From Streptomyces flaveolus (GTDB lineage: Bacteria; Actinomycetota; Actinomycetes; Streptomycetales; Streptomycetaceae): a stretch of 64,000 nucleotides of DNA. Where the stretch lies: NCBI RefSeq assembly GCF_014648815.1, contig NZ_BMRV01000009.1, forward strand, positions 124,001-188,000, read 5' to 3'. The notes under the pieces were generated by a model that made no database searches, had not been told where the DNA came from, and was given only the letters and a program-made list of their open reading frames with translations. How positions within the stretch are numbered: position 1 is the stretch's first letter; the number at the start of each line of letters is the position of its first letter. This document shows, in pieces, positions 26,344 through 34,053 of this stretch. The translations under genes and the position numbers were made by a program.

Positions 26344-26457
26344 TCATCCCTCGGCGGACGACCCCCGGCGGCCGATGCTGCGGATGCTGGCAAGAGTCAG
26401 GATTCCGAGGCCGACGAGCGTGACGGCGCCGCCGACGAGCTCTGCGCTCAGATGCAT
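26344..26457 (-). CDS. 37-residue single-pass membrane peptide
   Basis: Reads MHLSAELVGGAVTLVGLGIL and then LASIRSIGRRGSSAEG. One transmembrane helix (about residues 5-25) is followed by a basic cytoplasmic end, consistent with N-out, C-in topology. The ATG at 26457 has a perfect GGAGG six bases upstream, which is the main reason to call it real. It lies between divergent K+ genes (TrkA-type pair and kimA). Small membrane peptides often stabilise ion transporters (KdpF is an example), but no homology is claimed. Confidence 0.6.
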   Translation of the reverse strand: MHLSAELVGGAVTLVGLGILTLASIRSIGRRGSSAEG

Positions 26458-26625
26458 GGAACCTCCAGGGAGGACAACGGCCAGGAATCACGCGGTGTTT
26501 GTCATATAGGCATGACGGCCCCGCACCCTGCGGAATCCGCAGCCGCGGCACCCCCCGAATTCACCCGTAGAGCAGACGGCGGACGGATCGGGGGTGGCGG
26601 GTGGGCGGGCGCCCGTTCGAACGCT

Positions 26626-26631
26626 TACGAT
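26626..26631 (+). promoter_or_regulatory. Probable -10 box for leaderless kimA transcript
   Basis: TACGAT ends eight bases before the GTG start of kimA, and no Shine-Dalgarno sequence lies between. This spacing puts transcription start at or next to the GTG. No good -35 hexamer is visible; a GTTCGAAC palindrome lies just upstream at 26615-26622. Confidence 0.4.
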
Positions 26632-26639
26632 CCTCTGTT

Positions 26640-28703
26640 GTGTCCAAACTGACCGACGTGCCCAAGCGGATTCTGATCGGGCGCGCACTGCGCAGCGACC
26701 GGCTGGGGGAAACGCTCCTGCCGAAGCGCATCGCCCTTCCCGTCTTCGCCTCCGACCCGCTGTCCTCCGTGGCCTATGCCCCCGGCGAGGTGCTGCTGGT
26801 CCTGTCCATCGCGGGCGTGTCGGCGTACCACTTCAGCCCCTGGATCGCCGTCGCGGTCGTCGTGCTGATGTTCACCGTGGTCGCCTCCTACCGGCAGAAC
26901 GTGCACGCCTACCCGAGCGGCGGCGGCGACTACGAGGTCGCGACCACCAACCTCGGGCCGAAGGCCGGCCTCACGGTGGCGAGCGCGCTGCTGGTCGACT
27001 ACGTCCTGACCGTCGCCGTGTCCATCTCCTCCGGCATCGAGAACCTCGGCTCCGCGATCCCGTTCGTCGTCGAGCACAAGGTCTTCTGCGCGGTCGCGGT
27101 GATCGTGCTGCTGACGCTGATGAACCTGCGCGGCGTGAAGGAGTCGGGCAAGCTGTTCGCGATCCCGACGTACGTCTTCGTCGGGGGCGTCTTCATCATG
27201 ATCGCGTGGGGCGCGTTCCGGGGGCTGGTGCTCGGGGACAGCATGCGCGCGCCCACCGCGGACTACGAGATCAAACCGGAGCACCAGGGCCTGGCGGGCT
27301 TCGCGCTGGTCTTCCTGCTGCTGCGGGCCTTCTCCTCCGGCTGTGCCGCGCTGACCGGTGTCGAGGCCATCTCCAACGGCGTCCCCGCCTTCCGCAAGCC
27401 CAAGTCGAAGAACGCCGGCACGACGCTCGCGATGATGGGCCTGCTCGCCGTCACCATGTTCTGCGGCATCATCGCGCTGGCCGCCACCACCAAGGTCCGG
27501 ATGTCGGAGAACCCGGCCACCGACCTCTTTCACAACGGCATCCCGCTCGGCGCGGACTACGTCCAGCACCCGGTGATCTCCCAGGTCGCCGAGGCCGTGT
27601 TCGGCGAGGGCAGCTTCCTGTTCATCGTCCTGGCCGCGGCCACCGCGCTGGTCCTCTTCCTCGCCGCGAACACCGCGTACAACGGCTTCCCGCTGCTCGG
27701 CTCGATCCTCGCCCAGGACCGCTATCTGCCGCGTCAGCTGCACACCCGCGGCGACCGGCTCGCCTTCTCCAACGGCATCCTGCTCCTGGCCGGCGCGGCC
27801 GTGCTCCTCGTCGTCATCTACGGCGCCGACTCCACCCGCCTGATCCAGCTCTACATCGTCGGCGTGTTCGTCTCCTTCACGCTCAGCCAGATCGGCATGG
27901 TCCGGCACTGGAACCGCCACCTGGCCACGGAGAAGGAACAGGCCAAGCGGCGTCACATGATCCGCTCGCGGGCCATCAACGCCTTCGGTGCCTTCTTCAC
28001 CGGACTGGTGCTGGTCGTCGTCCTCGCCACCAAGTTCACGCACGGCGCCTGGGTCGCCCTGCTCGGCATGTGCATCTTCTTCGCGACGATGACGGCGATC
28101 CGCAAGCACTACGACCGCGTCGCCGAGGAGATCGCGGCCCCCGAGGACCCCACGGAGCCCCCGAGCGACGACCTGGTGCGGCCCTCCCGGGTCCACTCCG
28201 TCGTCCTGATCTCCAAGATCCACCGCCCCACCCTGCGCGCCCTCGCCTACGCCAAGCTGCTGCGCTCGGACTCCCTGGAGGCGCTCAGCGTCAACGTCGA
28301 CCCGGCGGAGACGAAGGCGCTGCGCGACGAGTGGGAGCGGCGCGGCATCGACGTACCGCTGAAGGTGCTGGACTCGCCCTACCGAGAGATCACCCGGCCG
28401 GTCATCGAGTACGTCAAGAGCCTGCGCAAGGAGTCGCCGCGCGACGCGGTCTCCGTGATCATCCCCGAGTACGTGGTCGGCCACTGGTACGAGCACCTGC
28501 TGCACAACCAGAGCGCACTGCGCCTCAAGGGCCGGCTCCTGTTCACCCCCGGGGTCATGGTCACCTCCGTCCCGTACCAGCTGGAGTCCTCCGAGGCGGC
28601 CAAGCGGCGGGCCCGCAAGCGGCAGGACTGGAACGCGCCCGGCGCGGTCCGGCGGGGTCCGGCGCAGCACGACCGGTCGAAGGAGTCCTCGCAGTCCACG
28701 TAG
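26640..28703 (+). CDS. kimA: KimA-type high-affinity potassium importer (APC superfamily)
   Basis: 687 residues: about 12 TM helices to residue ~490, then a cytosolic C-terminal domain. It agrees closely, from memory, with Bacillus subtilis KimA throughout: KRILIGRALRSDRLGE, SDPLSSVAYAPGE, YPSGGGDYEVATTNLG, LLVDYVLTVAVSISSG, FSSGCAALTGVEAISN and the end LHNQSALRLKGRLLF. KimA is a proton-coupled K+ importer of the APC fold, inhibited by c-di-AMP; older annotation calls it an amino-acid permease. Start GTG at 26640. Position beside kdpDE and two TrkA-type genes supports the K+ role. c-di-AMP control is inferred. Confidence 0.85.
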   Translation: MSKLTDVPKRILIGRALRSDRLGETLLPKRIALPVFASDPLSSVAYAPGEVLLVLSIAGVSAYHFSPWIAVAVVVLMFTVVASYRQNVHAYPSGGGDYEVATTNLGPKAGLTVASALLVDYVLTVAVSISSGIENLGSAIPFVVEHKVFCAVAVIVLLTLMNLRGVKESGKLFAIPTYVFVGGVFIMIAWGAFRGLVLGDSMRAPTADYEIKPEHQGLAGFALVFLLLRAFSSGCAALTGVEAISNGVPAFRKPKSKNAGTTLAMMGLLAVTMFCGIIALAATTKVRMSENPATDLFHNGIPLGADYVQHPVISQVAEAVFGEGSFLFIVLAAATALVLFLAANTAYNGFPLLGSILAQDRYLPRQLHTRGDRLAFSNGILLLAGAAVLLVVIYGADSTRLIQLYIVGVFVSFTLSQIGMVRHWNRHLATEKEQAKRRHMIRSRAINAFGAFFTGLVLVVVLATKFTHGAWVALLGMCIFFATMTAIRKHYDRVAEEIAAPEDPTEPPSDDLVRPSRVHSVVLISKIHRPTLRALAYAKLLRSDSLEALSVNVDPAETKALRDEWERRGIDVPLKVLDSPYREITRPVIEYVKSLRKESPRDAVSVIIPEYVVGHWYEHLLHNQSALRLKGRLLFTPGVMVTSVPYQLESSEAAKRRARKRQDWNAPGAVRRGPAQHDRSKESSQST

Positions 28704-28763
28704 ACTGGACGGCTGTTGTCCTCTGACGTCGTCCGTCGTCCCGTTCTCTGGAGTCACCCCGCC

Positions 28764-30116
28764 ATGCAGGCAGAACCGAAGAAGTCGCAGGCGGAGTCCC
28801 CGGCGGTCTCGCTGGTGGGGGAGGAGTACGAGGTCGAGATCGGCCCCGTCGCCCACGGGGGCCACTGCATCGCCCGCACCTCCGAGGGGCAGGTGCTGTT
28901 CGTGCGGCACGCGCTGCCCGGTGAGCGGGTCGTGGCCCGGGTGACCGAGGGCGCGGAGGGCGCACGCTTCCTGCGCGCGGACGCCGTCGACATCCTGGAC
29001 GCCTCCAAGGACCGCGTCGAGGCACCCTGCCCCTTCGCCGGTCCCGGCCGCTGCGGCGGCTGCGACTGGCAGCACGCCAAGCCGGGTGCCCAGCGCCGGC
29101 TCAAGGGCGAGGTCGTCGCCGAGCAGCTGGCGCGCCTCGCGGGCCTCACCCCCGAGGAGGCGGGCTGGGACGGCACGGTGATGCCGGCCGAGGGCGACAA
29201 GGTGCCCGCCGGGCAGGTCCCGTCCTGGCGCACGCGCGTGCAGTACGCCGTGGACGACGAGGGCCGTGCGGGCCTGCGCAAGCACCGCTCGCACGAGGTG
29301 CAGCCGATCGACCACTGCATGATCGCCGCCGAGGGCGTCAGCGAACTGGGCATCGAGCAGCGTGACTGGACGGGCATGGCCTCGGTGGACGCGATCGCCG
29401 CGACGGGATCGCAGGACCGCATGGTCATCCTGGAGCCGCGTCCCGGCGCCCGCCTCCCGCTCGTCGAACTGGACAAGCCCGTCTCCGTCATGCGGGTCGG
29501 GGAGAAGGACGGCGGCGTCCACCGCGTCCACGGCCGCGCCTTCGTCCGCGAGCGCGCCGACGGCCGCACCTACCGGGTCGGCAGCGGCGGTTTCTGGCAG
29601 GTGCACCCGAAGGCCGCCGACACGCTGGTCACGGCGGTCATGCAGGGCCTGCTGCCCCGCAAGGGCGAGATGGCCCTCGACCTGTACTGCGGGGTCGGCC
29701 TCTTCGCGGGCGCCCTCGCCGACCGCCTCGGCGACGAGGGCGCGGTCCTCGGCATCGAGTCGGGCAAGCGCGCCGTGGAGGACGCGCGGCACAACCTCGC
29801 CGGCTTCGACCGCGTCCGCATCGAGCAGGGCAAGGTCGAGGCGGTCCTGCCGCGCACGGGAATCAGCGAGGTCGACCTGATCGTCCTGGACCCGCCGCGC
29901 GCGGGTGCGGGACGCAAGACGGTGCAGCACCTGTCGTCGCTGGGCGCGCGGAGGATCGCGTACGTGGCCTGCGATCCCGCTGCGCTGGCCCGGGACCTGG
30001 GGTACTTCCGGGACGGGGGGTACCGGGTGCGGACACTGCGGGTGTTCGACCTGTTCCCTATGACGCATCATGTGGAGTGCGTGGCGATCCTCGAACCTGC
30101 GGGCAAGGGTGCCTGA
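28764..30116 (+). CDS. TRAM-domain class I SAM-dependent RNA m5U methyltransferase (RumA/TrmA family)
   Basis: 450 residues. A TRAM domain covers about residues 15-80. A probable [4Fe-4S] site comprises three cysteines in PCPFAGPGRCGGCDW plus one in PIDHCM. The SAM domain has LDLYCGVGLFAGAL, then DPPRAG, and the nucleophile YVACDP near residue 403. The family makes 5-methyluridine in rRNA or tRNA. The start ATG is at 28764. The 3' end (THHVECVAILEPAGKGA) recurs twice downstream, which marks this gene as the integration target of the island described here. Which uridine is methylated is unknown. Confidence 0.9.
   Translation: MQAEPKKSQAESPAVSLVGEEYEVEIGPVAHGGHCIARTSEGQVLFVRHALPGERVVARVTEGAEGARFLRADAVDILDASKDRVEAPCPFAGPGRCGGCDWQHAKPGAQRRLKGEVVAEQLARLAGLTPEEAGWDGTVMPAEGDKVPAGQVPSWRTRVQYAVDDEGRAGLRKHRSHEVQPIDHCMIAAEGVSELGIEQRDWTGMASVDAIAATGSQDRMVILEPRPGARLPLVELDKPVSVMRVGEKDGGVHRVHGRAFVRERADGRTYRVGSGGFWQVHPKAADTLVTAVMQGLLPRKGEMALDLYCGVGLFAGALADRLGDEGAVLGIESGKRAVEDARHNLAGFDRVRIEQGKVEAVLPRTGISEVDLIVLDPPRAGAGRKTVQHLSSLGARRIAYVACDPAALARDLGYFRDGGYRVRTLRVFDLFPMTHHVECVAILEPAGKGA
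30062..30109 (+). repeat. Repeat A: 3' end of RNA methyltransferase gene (candidate att site)
   Basis: 48 bases inside the end of the methyltransferase gene, encoding THHVECVAILEPAGKG. They match 40477-40524 at 45 of 48 positions and 30936-30986 more loosely; all three are followed by a TGACCTGC/TGACCCGC-like stretch. Direct repeats of a gene's 3' end are the usual scar of site-specific integration that rebuilds the target gene. Confidence 0.8.
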
Positions 30117-30305
30117 CCTGCCGTTCTGTTGCTCTGGTGGGTTGAGGAACGCGCTGCATCAGGATGACGTCTCAGATGTCTCTTCGGGGATTCCTGACGC
30201 TCGGACGACGCTCATAATGGCGTCTCTACCGCGCCTTCACGTCACCTTCACGTCAGCGGTGCGAGTGACTGCTTGGTTCCGTGCGCGCGGAGCTGAAAGC
30301 ACCGT

Positions 30306-30325
30306 TGATACCGGCCCGGTATCAT
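30306..30325 (+). promoter_or_regulatory. Palindromic operator over -10 box of the antitoxin-toxin operon
   Basis: TGATACCGGCCCGGTATCA (30306-30324) is a perfect palindrome with nine-base arms. It overlaps a -10 hexamer TATCAT (30320-30325), which ends six bases before the ATG at 30332. This is the expected arrangement for autorepression by a ribbon-helix-helix antitoxin and predicts a leaderless message. Confidence 0.65.
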
Positions 30326-30331
30326 GGCCGT

Positions 30332-30526
30332 ATGGCGATGACACTCCGACTCCCCGACGACCTTGACGCGAAGCTCACCGAGCGGGCTCGTCGGGAGGGT
30401 CGCAGTAAGCAGGAGCTCGCCATCGAGGCCATCCGTGACGCCCAGAACCGGGCCGAGCTGAAGGTCGAGGACGTCCTGGTCGAGCTTATGGACAGTGATG
30501 CGGAGATCCTGGACTACCTGAAGTGA
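30332..30526 (+). CDS. Ribbon-helix-helix antitoxin
   Basis: 64 residues. The N-terminal strand MTLRLPDDLDAKLTERARRE is a ribbon-helix-helix DNA-binding fold, followed by a helix and an acidic C-terminus (VEDVLVELMDSDAEILDYLK) suited to wrapping the toxin. The ATG at 30332 was chosen; a second ATG at 30338 is possible. It precedes and overlaps the doc toxin gene (GTGA), the normal antitoxin-first order. It should neutralise Doc and repress the operon through the palindrome upstream. Confidence 0.8.
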   Translation: MAMTLRLPDDLDAKLTERARREGRSKQELAIEAIRDAQNRAELKVEDVLVELMDSDAEILDYLK

Positions 30527-30915
30527 CCGCAGTCCGCTACACCCAGATCGACGAAATCCTGGCCATCGCCCGCACGGTCAACGGTACCGAGCACAGCGTG
30601 CGTGACATGGGTCTCCTGGTGTCGGCGATCGAGCGGCCCCGGACGAACGTGTTCGGGGCCGAGCTGTATCCCACGCTGCACGAGAAGGCTGCGGCACTGC
30701 TGCACTCCGTCGCCCGCAACCATGCGCTGATCGACGGCAACAAGCGCACCGCCTGGCTGGCCATGCGCGTCTTCCTGCGGTTCAACGGCGTCAGTGCCAG
30801 TACCGCCCCGCCGCCCGTTTCCGTTGCCGGCCCGTTCGTCGAGGAAGTCGCGCAGGACAACGTCGATGTACCGGCGATCGCCAAGCGCCTCGCGACCTGG
30901 TTCCCCGTTTCCTGA
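30523..30915 (+). CDS. doc: Doc/Fic-family toxin
   Basis: 130 residues. The Fic/Doc motif is present as HALIDGNKRTAW near residues 67-78, with catalytic histidine, acidic residue, asparagine, lysine and arginine intact. Doc toxins phosphorylate elongation factor Tu, whereas other Fic proteins AMPylate. This short form without a beta-flap extension is Doc-like. The GTG start overlaps the antitoxin stop. A decayed copy of its C-terminal third lies at 40770-40871. It should act in plasmid- or island-type maintenance, or as an abortive response; neither is proven. Confidence 0.88.
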   Translation: MTAVRYTQIDEILAIARTVNGTEHSVRDMGLLVSAIERPRTNVFGAELYPTLHEKAAALLHSVARNHALIDGNKRTAWLAMRVFLRFNGVSASTAPPPVSVAGPFVEEVAQDNVDVPAIAKRLATWFPVS

Positions 30916-30935
30916 CGTTCGACGAGGCAAGGGCG

Positions 30936-30986
30936 CCTCATGTGGAGTACGAGGCGATTCTGGAGCTTACTGCAAAAGGGATCTGA
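30936..30986 (+). repeat. Repeat B: diverged copy of the methyltransferase 3' end
   Basis: Reads PHVEYEAILELTAKGI followed by TGA, clearly the same tail as THHVECVAILEPAGKGA of the methyltransferase. Its downstream bases (TGACCTGCGGTTTT) also align with those after repeats A and C. It is more diverged than A versus C, so it may be an older junction. It splits the island into a toxin-antitoxin segment and a large-gene segment. Confidence 0.65.
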
Positions 30987-31660
30987 CCTGCGGTTTTCGT
31001 GGGTTGTTCGGGCGTAGCCGGGCGTGCTCGACCCTGCGTTCCAATCCCGGAAGGGAAGACGGGCGAGTGTTGCCCCGGTCTTCACAGGGTCCGCGCAGGG
31101 CGGCCCCAACACTCATGGGACGTTCGCTTTGATAGGGCATCAGCTCATGCATGAGGTCGGTATGCGGTCCGTGCGTCGAATTGCACGAATCGCGGTAATG
31201 GGGGGCCACATCAGGAAGGTGACCGGCGGTCCGGTGTCGACAGGGGTGGTGGAGTGCGGCGGTACGAGCAGCCCACGCACCGGGCTGTGTCTGTTGCGCA
31301 TCGTGGACCCGACCATGGGTGACTACGACTGCCAGCGGGTGGCCGTTGCTGTCCACGGGGTGGTGGATCTTTCTCGTCAGGCCGCTACGGGATTGGCCTA
31401 TTGCGTGGCTGGCTGGCTCGCCCCTGGTGGTAGGAGCTTTACTGCTGCGGCAGGTGGCGGCGCTAGTGGACCTCTCCGGCAGGGCCGGGTTCGTGGCGTT
31501 AACGCTCCAGTTCTACAGAATTCATGAACGCGGTAGGCGGATTCGATCATCGTGGGCCATCGCAAAGTGATGAAAGTGCCACAGGAAACCCAAGGATGGG
31601 CATACTCTGCGGGAATCACCGCAGGTGGGCTCGGGCGACCTGTAATGCGGCGGAGGTGTC
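30987..31660. other. Low-GC stretch between repeat B and the 764-residue gene
   Basis: No gene is confidently supported in these ~670 bases. Composition is visibly less GC-rich than the flanks. A frame at 31319-31570 could encode an 83-residue protein with two hydrophobic stretches (WWIFLVRPL and AWLAGSPLVVGALLL), but it has no ribosome-binding site and may be a relic. A possible -10 TACTCT at 31603-31608 could serve the downstream gene. Confidence 0.4.
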
Positions 31661-33955
31661 ATGGGTGGGGACCCGTATGTGTCAGCAAAAGGGGTCGGAG
31701 AACGTAAGCGCTCGGGGGTGCCGGATCCGTACGGTGACCAGGCTCTCCTGACGTCTGCCATGACGGGGGGCTACGACGCCGTCCCCGGCCAGGAACGCAG
31801 TCGACTGCGGAGCTATCTCGAAGCCGTTGTCGCGGCCCGTCCGGCGCCGGTGCACACCACGGTCGCCTTCAACGCCGTCTACTTCGGGTACGAGCTCGGC
31901 GGCGACGGCTACGGCGGAAGCCCGTTGTGCCTCGATGATTTTCCCGTCATCACCTTCGGTGAGTGCGCTCCGGTGCTCCCGGTCGGGGCCATGGTGTGTG
32001 TCGCTACCGGGTCGGACCCGCTTTACGCGGAAATCGTCTACAGAGAGGGCGCGCACCCGGAGGTGGACGCGCTCGGTGACGTACCGGCTTGGGTGTCGGG
32101 AGCGCCCGCGGGCGCCGAGGGCTCGGGTAGGCCGGGTACAGACGCCGCACCAAGGCGCAGGGAGCTGCTGGTGCCGGACCTCCACGCCTTCGGTCCGGCA
32201 CTGAGTCTGTCACCGGCCCAGCTTCATCGCTTGCGCACGCGCGGGCGATGGATCAACGAGGACGGGCATGTCGTCGTCGACGTGTGCTATCCGTCCTTGC
32301 AAGCAGCCCGGCGCGACGATCTGACGGCCTACGCGGACCATCTCCTGACGACGGCTCGGGAACAGCTTCTTAGCCCCTTCGTCCCTGTTTCCCTTGCCTC
32401 CCTGGTGGGCGGCACGCACGACGACGATCTGCGGGCGGGACTGCTCGGTCTCCTCGACACGGTGCGGGGTGTCCTCAACTCCAGTGCAGTGTTGCGCACC
32501 TGGGGCCACTACGCCCTGACCCGTACCTCCCTCGCGGACTGCTGGCGGGACACCGGACCGCTGGGCGGCGACGACCTCAAGTCTCTCGTGGCCGCGGTCG
32601 AGCGCGCGGCCACCCCGGCGAGGCGGCGACACGGCCTCGTCGCTCCGGTCACTGTGTACACAGCGGTCGGACCACGGCTCCGCGGTTTTCCCGGGGCGGA
32701 GGAACGGCTCAGGGAAGTGGGGTACGCCGCTGCGGTGTGCCGGGCGAACGTGGCGCTTGCCGACGTGGTCCAAGGGGACAGCGACCAGGGCCTGTTCGGC
32801 AACGGCTCCCGGGTCACCCTCGACGACGCCTTCGAGGGGGGAGGGGTGTGGCGGTCCCACCATCCCGGTGACGCAGAGGCACCCGGAGACCCCCTGGTCC
32901 CGGCCGGGCGCGGCTGGAACTCCACACTGCCCGCACCGGCGGAGCCGGAAACGGAAGTGGAGCTGGAACCGGTAGATGCGCCCCTCGCCGACCACGACGC
33001 CCTCGGCACCGGCGAACTCCTGCGGAGCGACGCGCAGGAGATCGTCTGGAGGGCGCCCCTGCGGCTGGCCCATCTCGTCGGCGGCTGGTTTCCCCTGCAC
33101 CCGTTCGTCGCGCAGGACCTTTGCCAGCCCCGCGGCGCGCACCCCACGCTTCGTCTCGAACTCGACCATGCTGGTGAGACGTTGGACGAGAAGGAGGCGG
33201 TGCAGTACGTCGCGGCCGAACTCGGGGACGAATCGGGTCGGTTGACGGGAATCGTCTGGCCCGGTGACTTCTTCCCCGGCCTGATGCTGGAGCTGCGCCG
33301 GCTCCGTGGCAACACGGTGATTCGGCTGGTCACGACGCGGTTGAAGGAACGGGCGCAGGCCGGTGACCGTGAGACGGGGCACTGTTACGACCCTCGCGTG
33401 CTCACCAGGGAGGACGTGCCGGGCAGCAGCCGCCACGGTGACAGCGCGGTCGGGCTGGGTCCCCGGCAACTGGTGATGCGCACCGTGCGCCGTTGCGGTC
33501 TGCTCACCCTAGACGGTCACGCCCTGATGGACCGGTCGGTCCTGCCGAGCGCGGTCTATGGGCGCCGACCGGCCCGGTCGCAGGCCGCCGATCTGGACTC
33601 GGCCGTCGCGGAACTGCTCGCGGAACGTCTTCTGGAGCCGGCCCTGGGCAGCCGGGACGCCTGGGGGCAGCCGCACTTCCCGCCGCGTGACGGACAGCGG
33701 ACCATTCTCCTTGTTGGCTACCGTCCCGCCAGGCCGCGGGTGATACGTCCGTGGGGCGGTGGCGAACCGGGCGCTGAGGGACTGCGCGGCGCTCAGTTCG
33801 TCGCAGGTCATCTGCGACGCCTGCGACCGGGGTGCCTGCCCAGCGACGTTCAGCGCGCGGCCTTCCGGGAGCACTGCCGCAGGCTCGGCAAAGCGGACGG
33901 TTGGGAACTGCCGTACGGCTACACGTTCGTGACCGAGCACACGCGCGGCCGCTGA
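31661..33955 (+). CDS. Large hypothetical island protein, 764 residues
   Basis: I do not recognise any family. The ATG at 31661 has a strong GGCGGAGGTGTC upstream. The N-terminus is polar; residues ~60-135 look like a compact beta-rich domain (VHTTVAFNAVYFGYELGGDG ... VGAMVCVATGSDPLYAEIVY). A helical middle follows, then an acidic linker (EPETEVELEPVD) near 430-450 and a second alpha/beta region. No transmembrane segment, signal peptide or catalytic signature is visible. It is followed after 98 bases by the next island gene in the same direction, so the two or three large genes probably form one unit. Confidence 0.75.
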   Translation: MGGDPYVSAKGVGERKRSGVPDPYGDQALLTSAMTGGYDAVPGQERSRLRSYLEAVVAARPAPVHTTVAFNAVYFGYELGGDGYGGSPLCLDDFPVITFGECAPVLPVGAMVCVATGSDPLYAEIVYREGAHPEVDALGDVPAWVSGAPAGAEGSGRPGTDAAPRRRELLVPDLHAFGPALSLSPAQLHRLRTRGRWINEDGHVVVDVCYPSLQAARRDDLTAYADHLLTTAREQLLSPFVPVSLASLVGGTHDDDLRAGLLGLLDTVRGVLNSSAVLRTWGHYALTRTSLADCWRDTGPLGGDDLKSLVAAVERAATPARRRHGLVAPVTVYTAVGPRLRGFPGAEERLREVGYAAAVCRANVALADVVQGDSDQGLFGNGSRVTLDDAFEGGGVWRSHHPGDAEAPGDPLVPAGRGWNSTLPAPAEPETEVELEPVDAPLADHDALGTGELLRSDAQEIVWRAPLRLAHLVGGWFPLHPFVAQDLCQPRGAHPTLRLELDHAGETLDEKEAVQYVAAELGDESGRLTGIVWPGDFFPGLMLELRRLRGNTVIRLVTTRLKERAQAGDRETGHCYDPRVLTREDVPGSSRHGDSAVGLGPRQLVMRTVRRCGLLTLDGHALMDRSVLPSAVYGRRPARSQAADLDSAVAELLAERLLEPALGSRDAWGQPHFPPRDGQRTILLVGYRPARPRVIRPWGGGEPGAEGLRGAQFVAGHLRRLRPGCLPSDVQRAAFREHCRRLGKADGWELPYGYTFVTEHTRGR

Positions 33956-34053
33956 CCTTTCACGGGGTCGTGCGTCCACGGCTCGGGCCCTCTCTTTTCC
34001 TCCCGTCACCCACAGGCATCTTCCTGTCACCGGCAGAAACGGAGTGCGTGTAC

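Noticed and set aside
26625-30071. 1148-residue minus-strand frame opposite kimA and the methyltransferase gene
   Set aside because: Both plus-strand genes are clear family members; the antisense frame is a by-product of GC-biased third positions (Gly, Ala, Asp, Val, Arg-rich, no family).
31024-31570. Two overlapping short frames in the low-GC island stretch
   Set aside because: No ribosome-binding site and no family; at most relics, so they are described with the intergenic region instead of being called.
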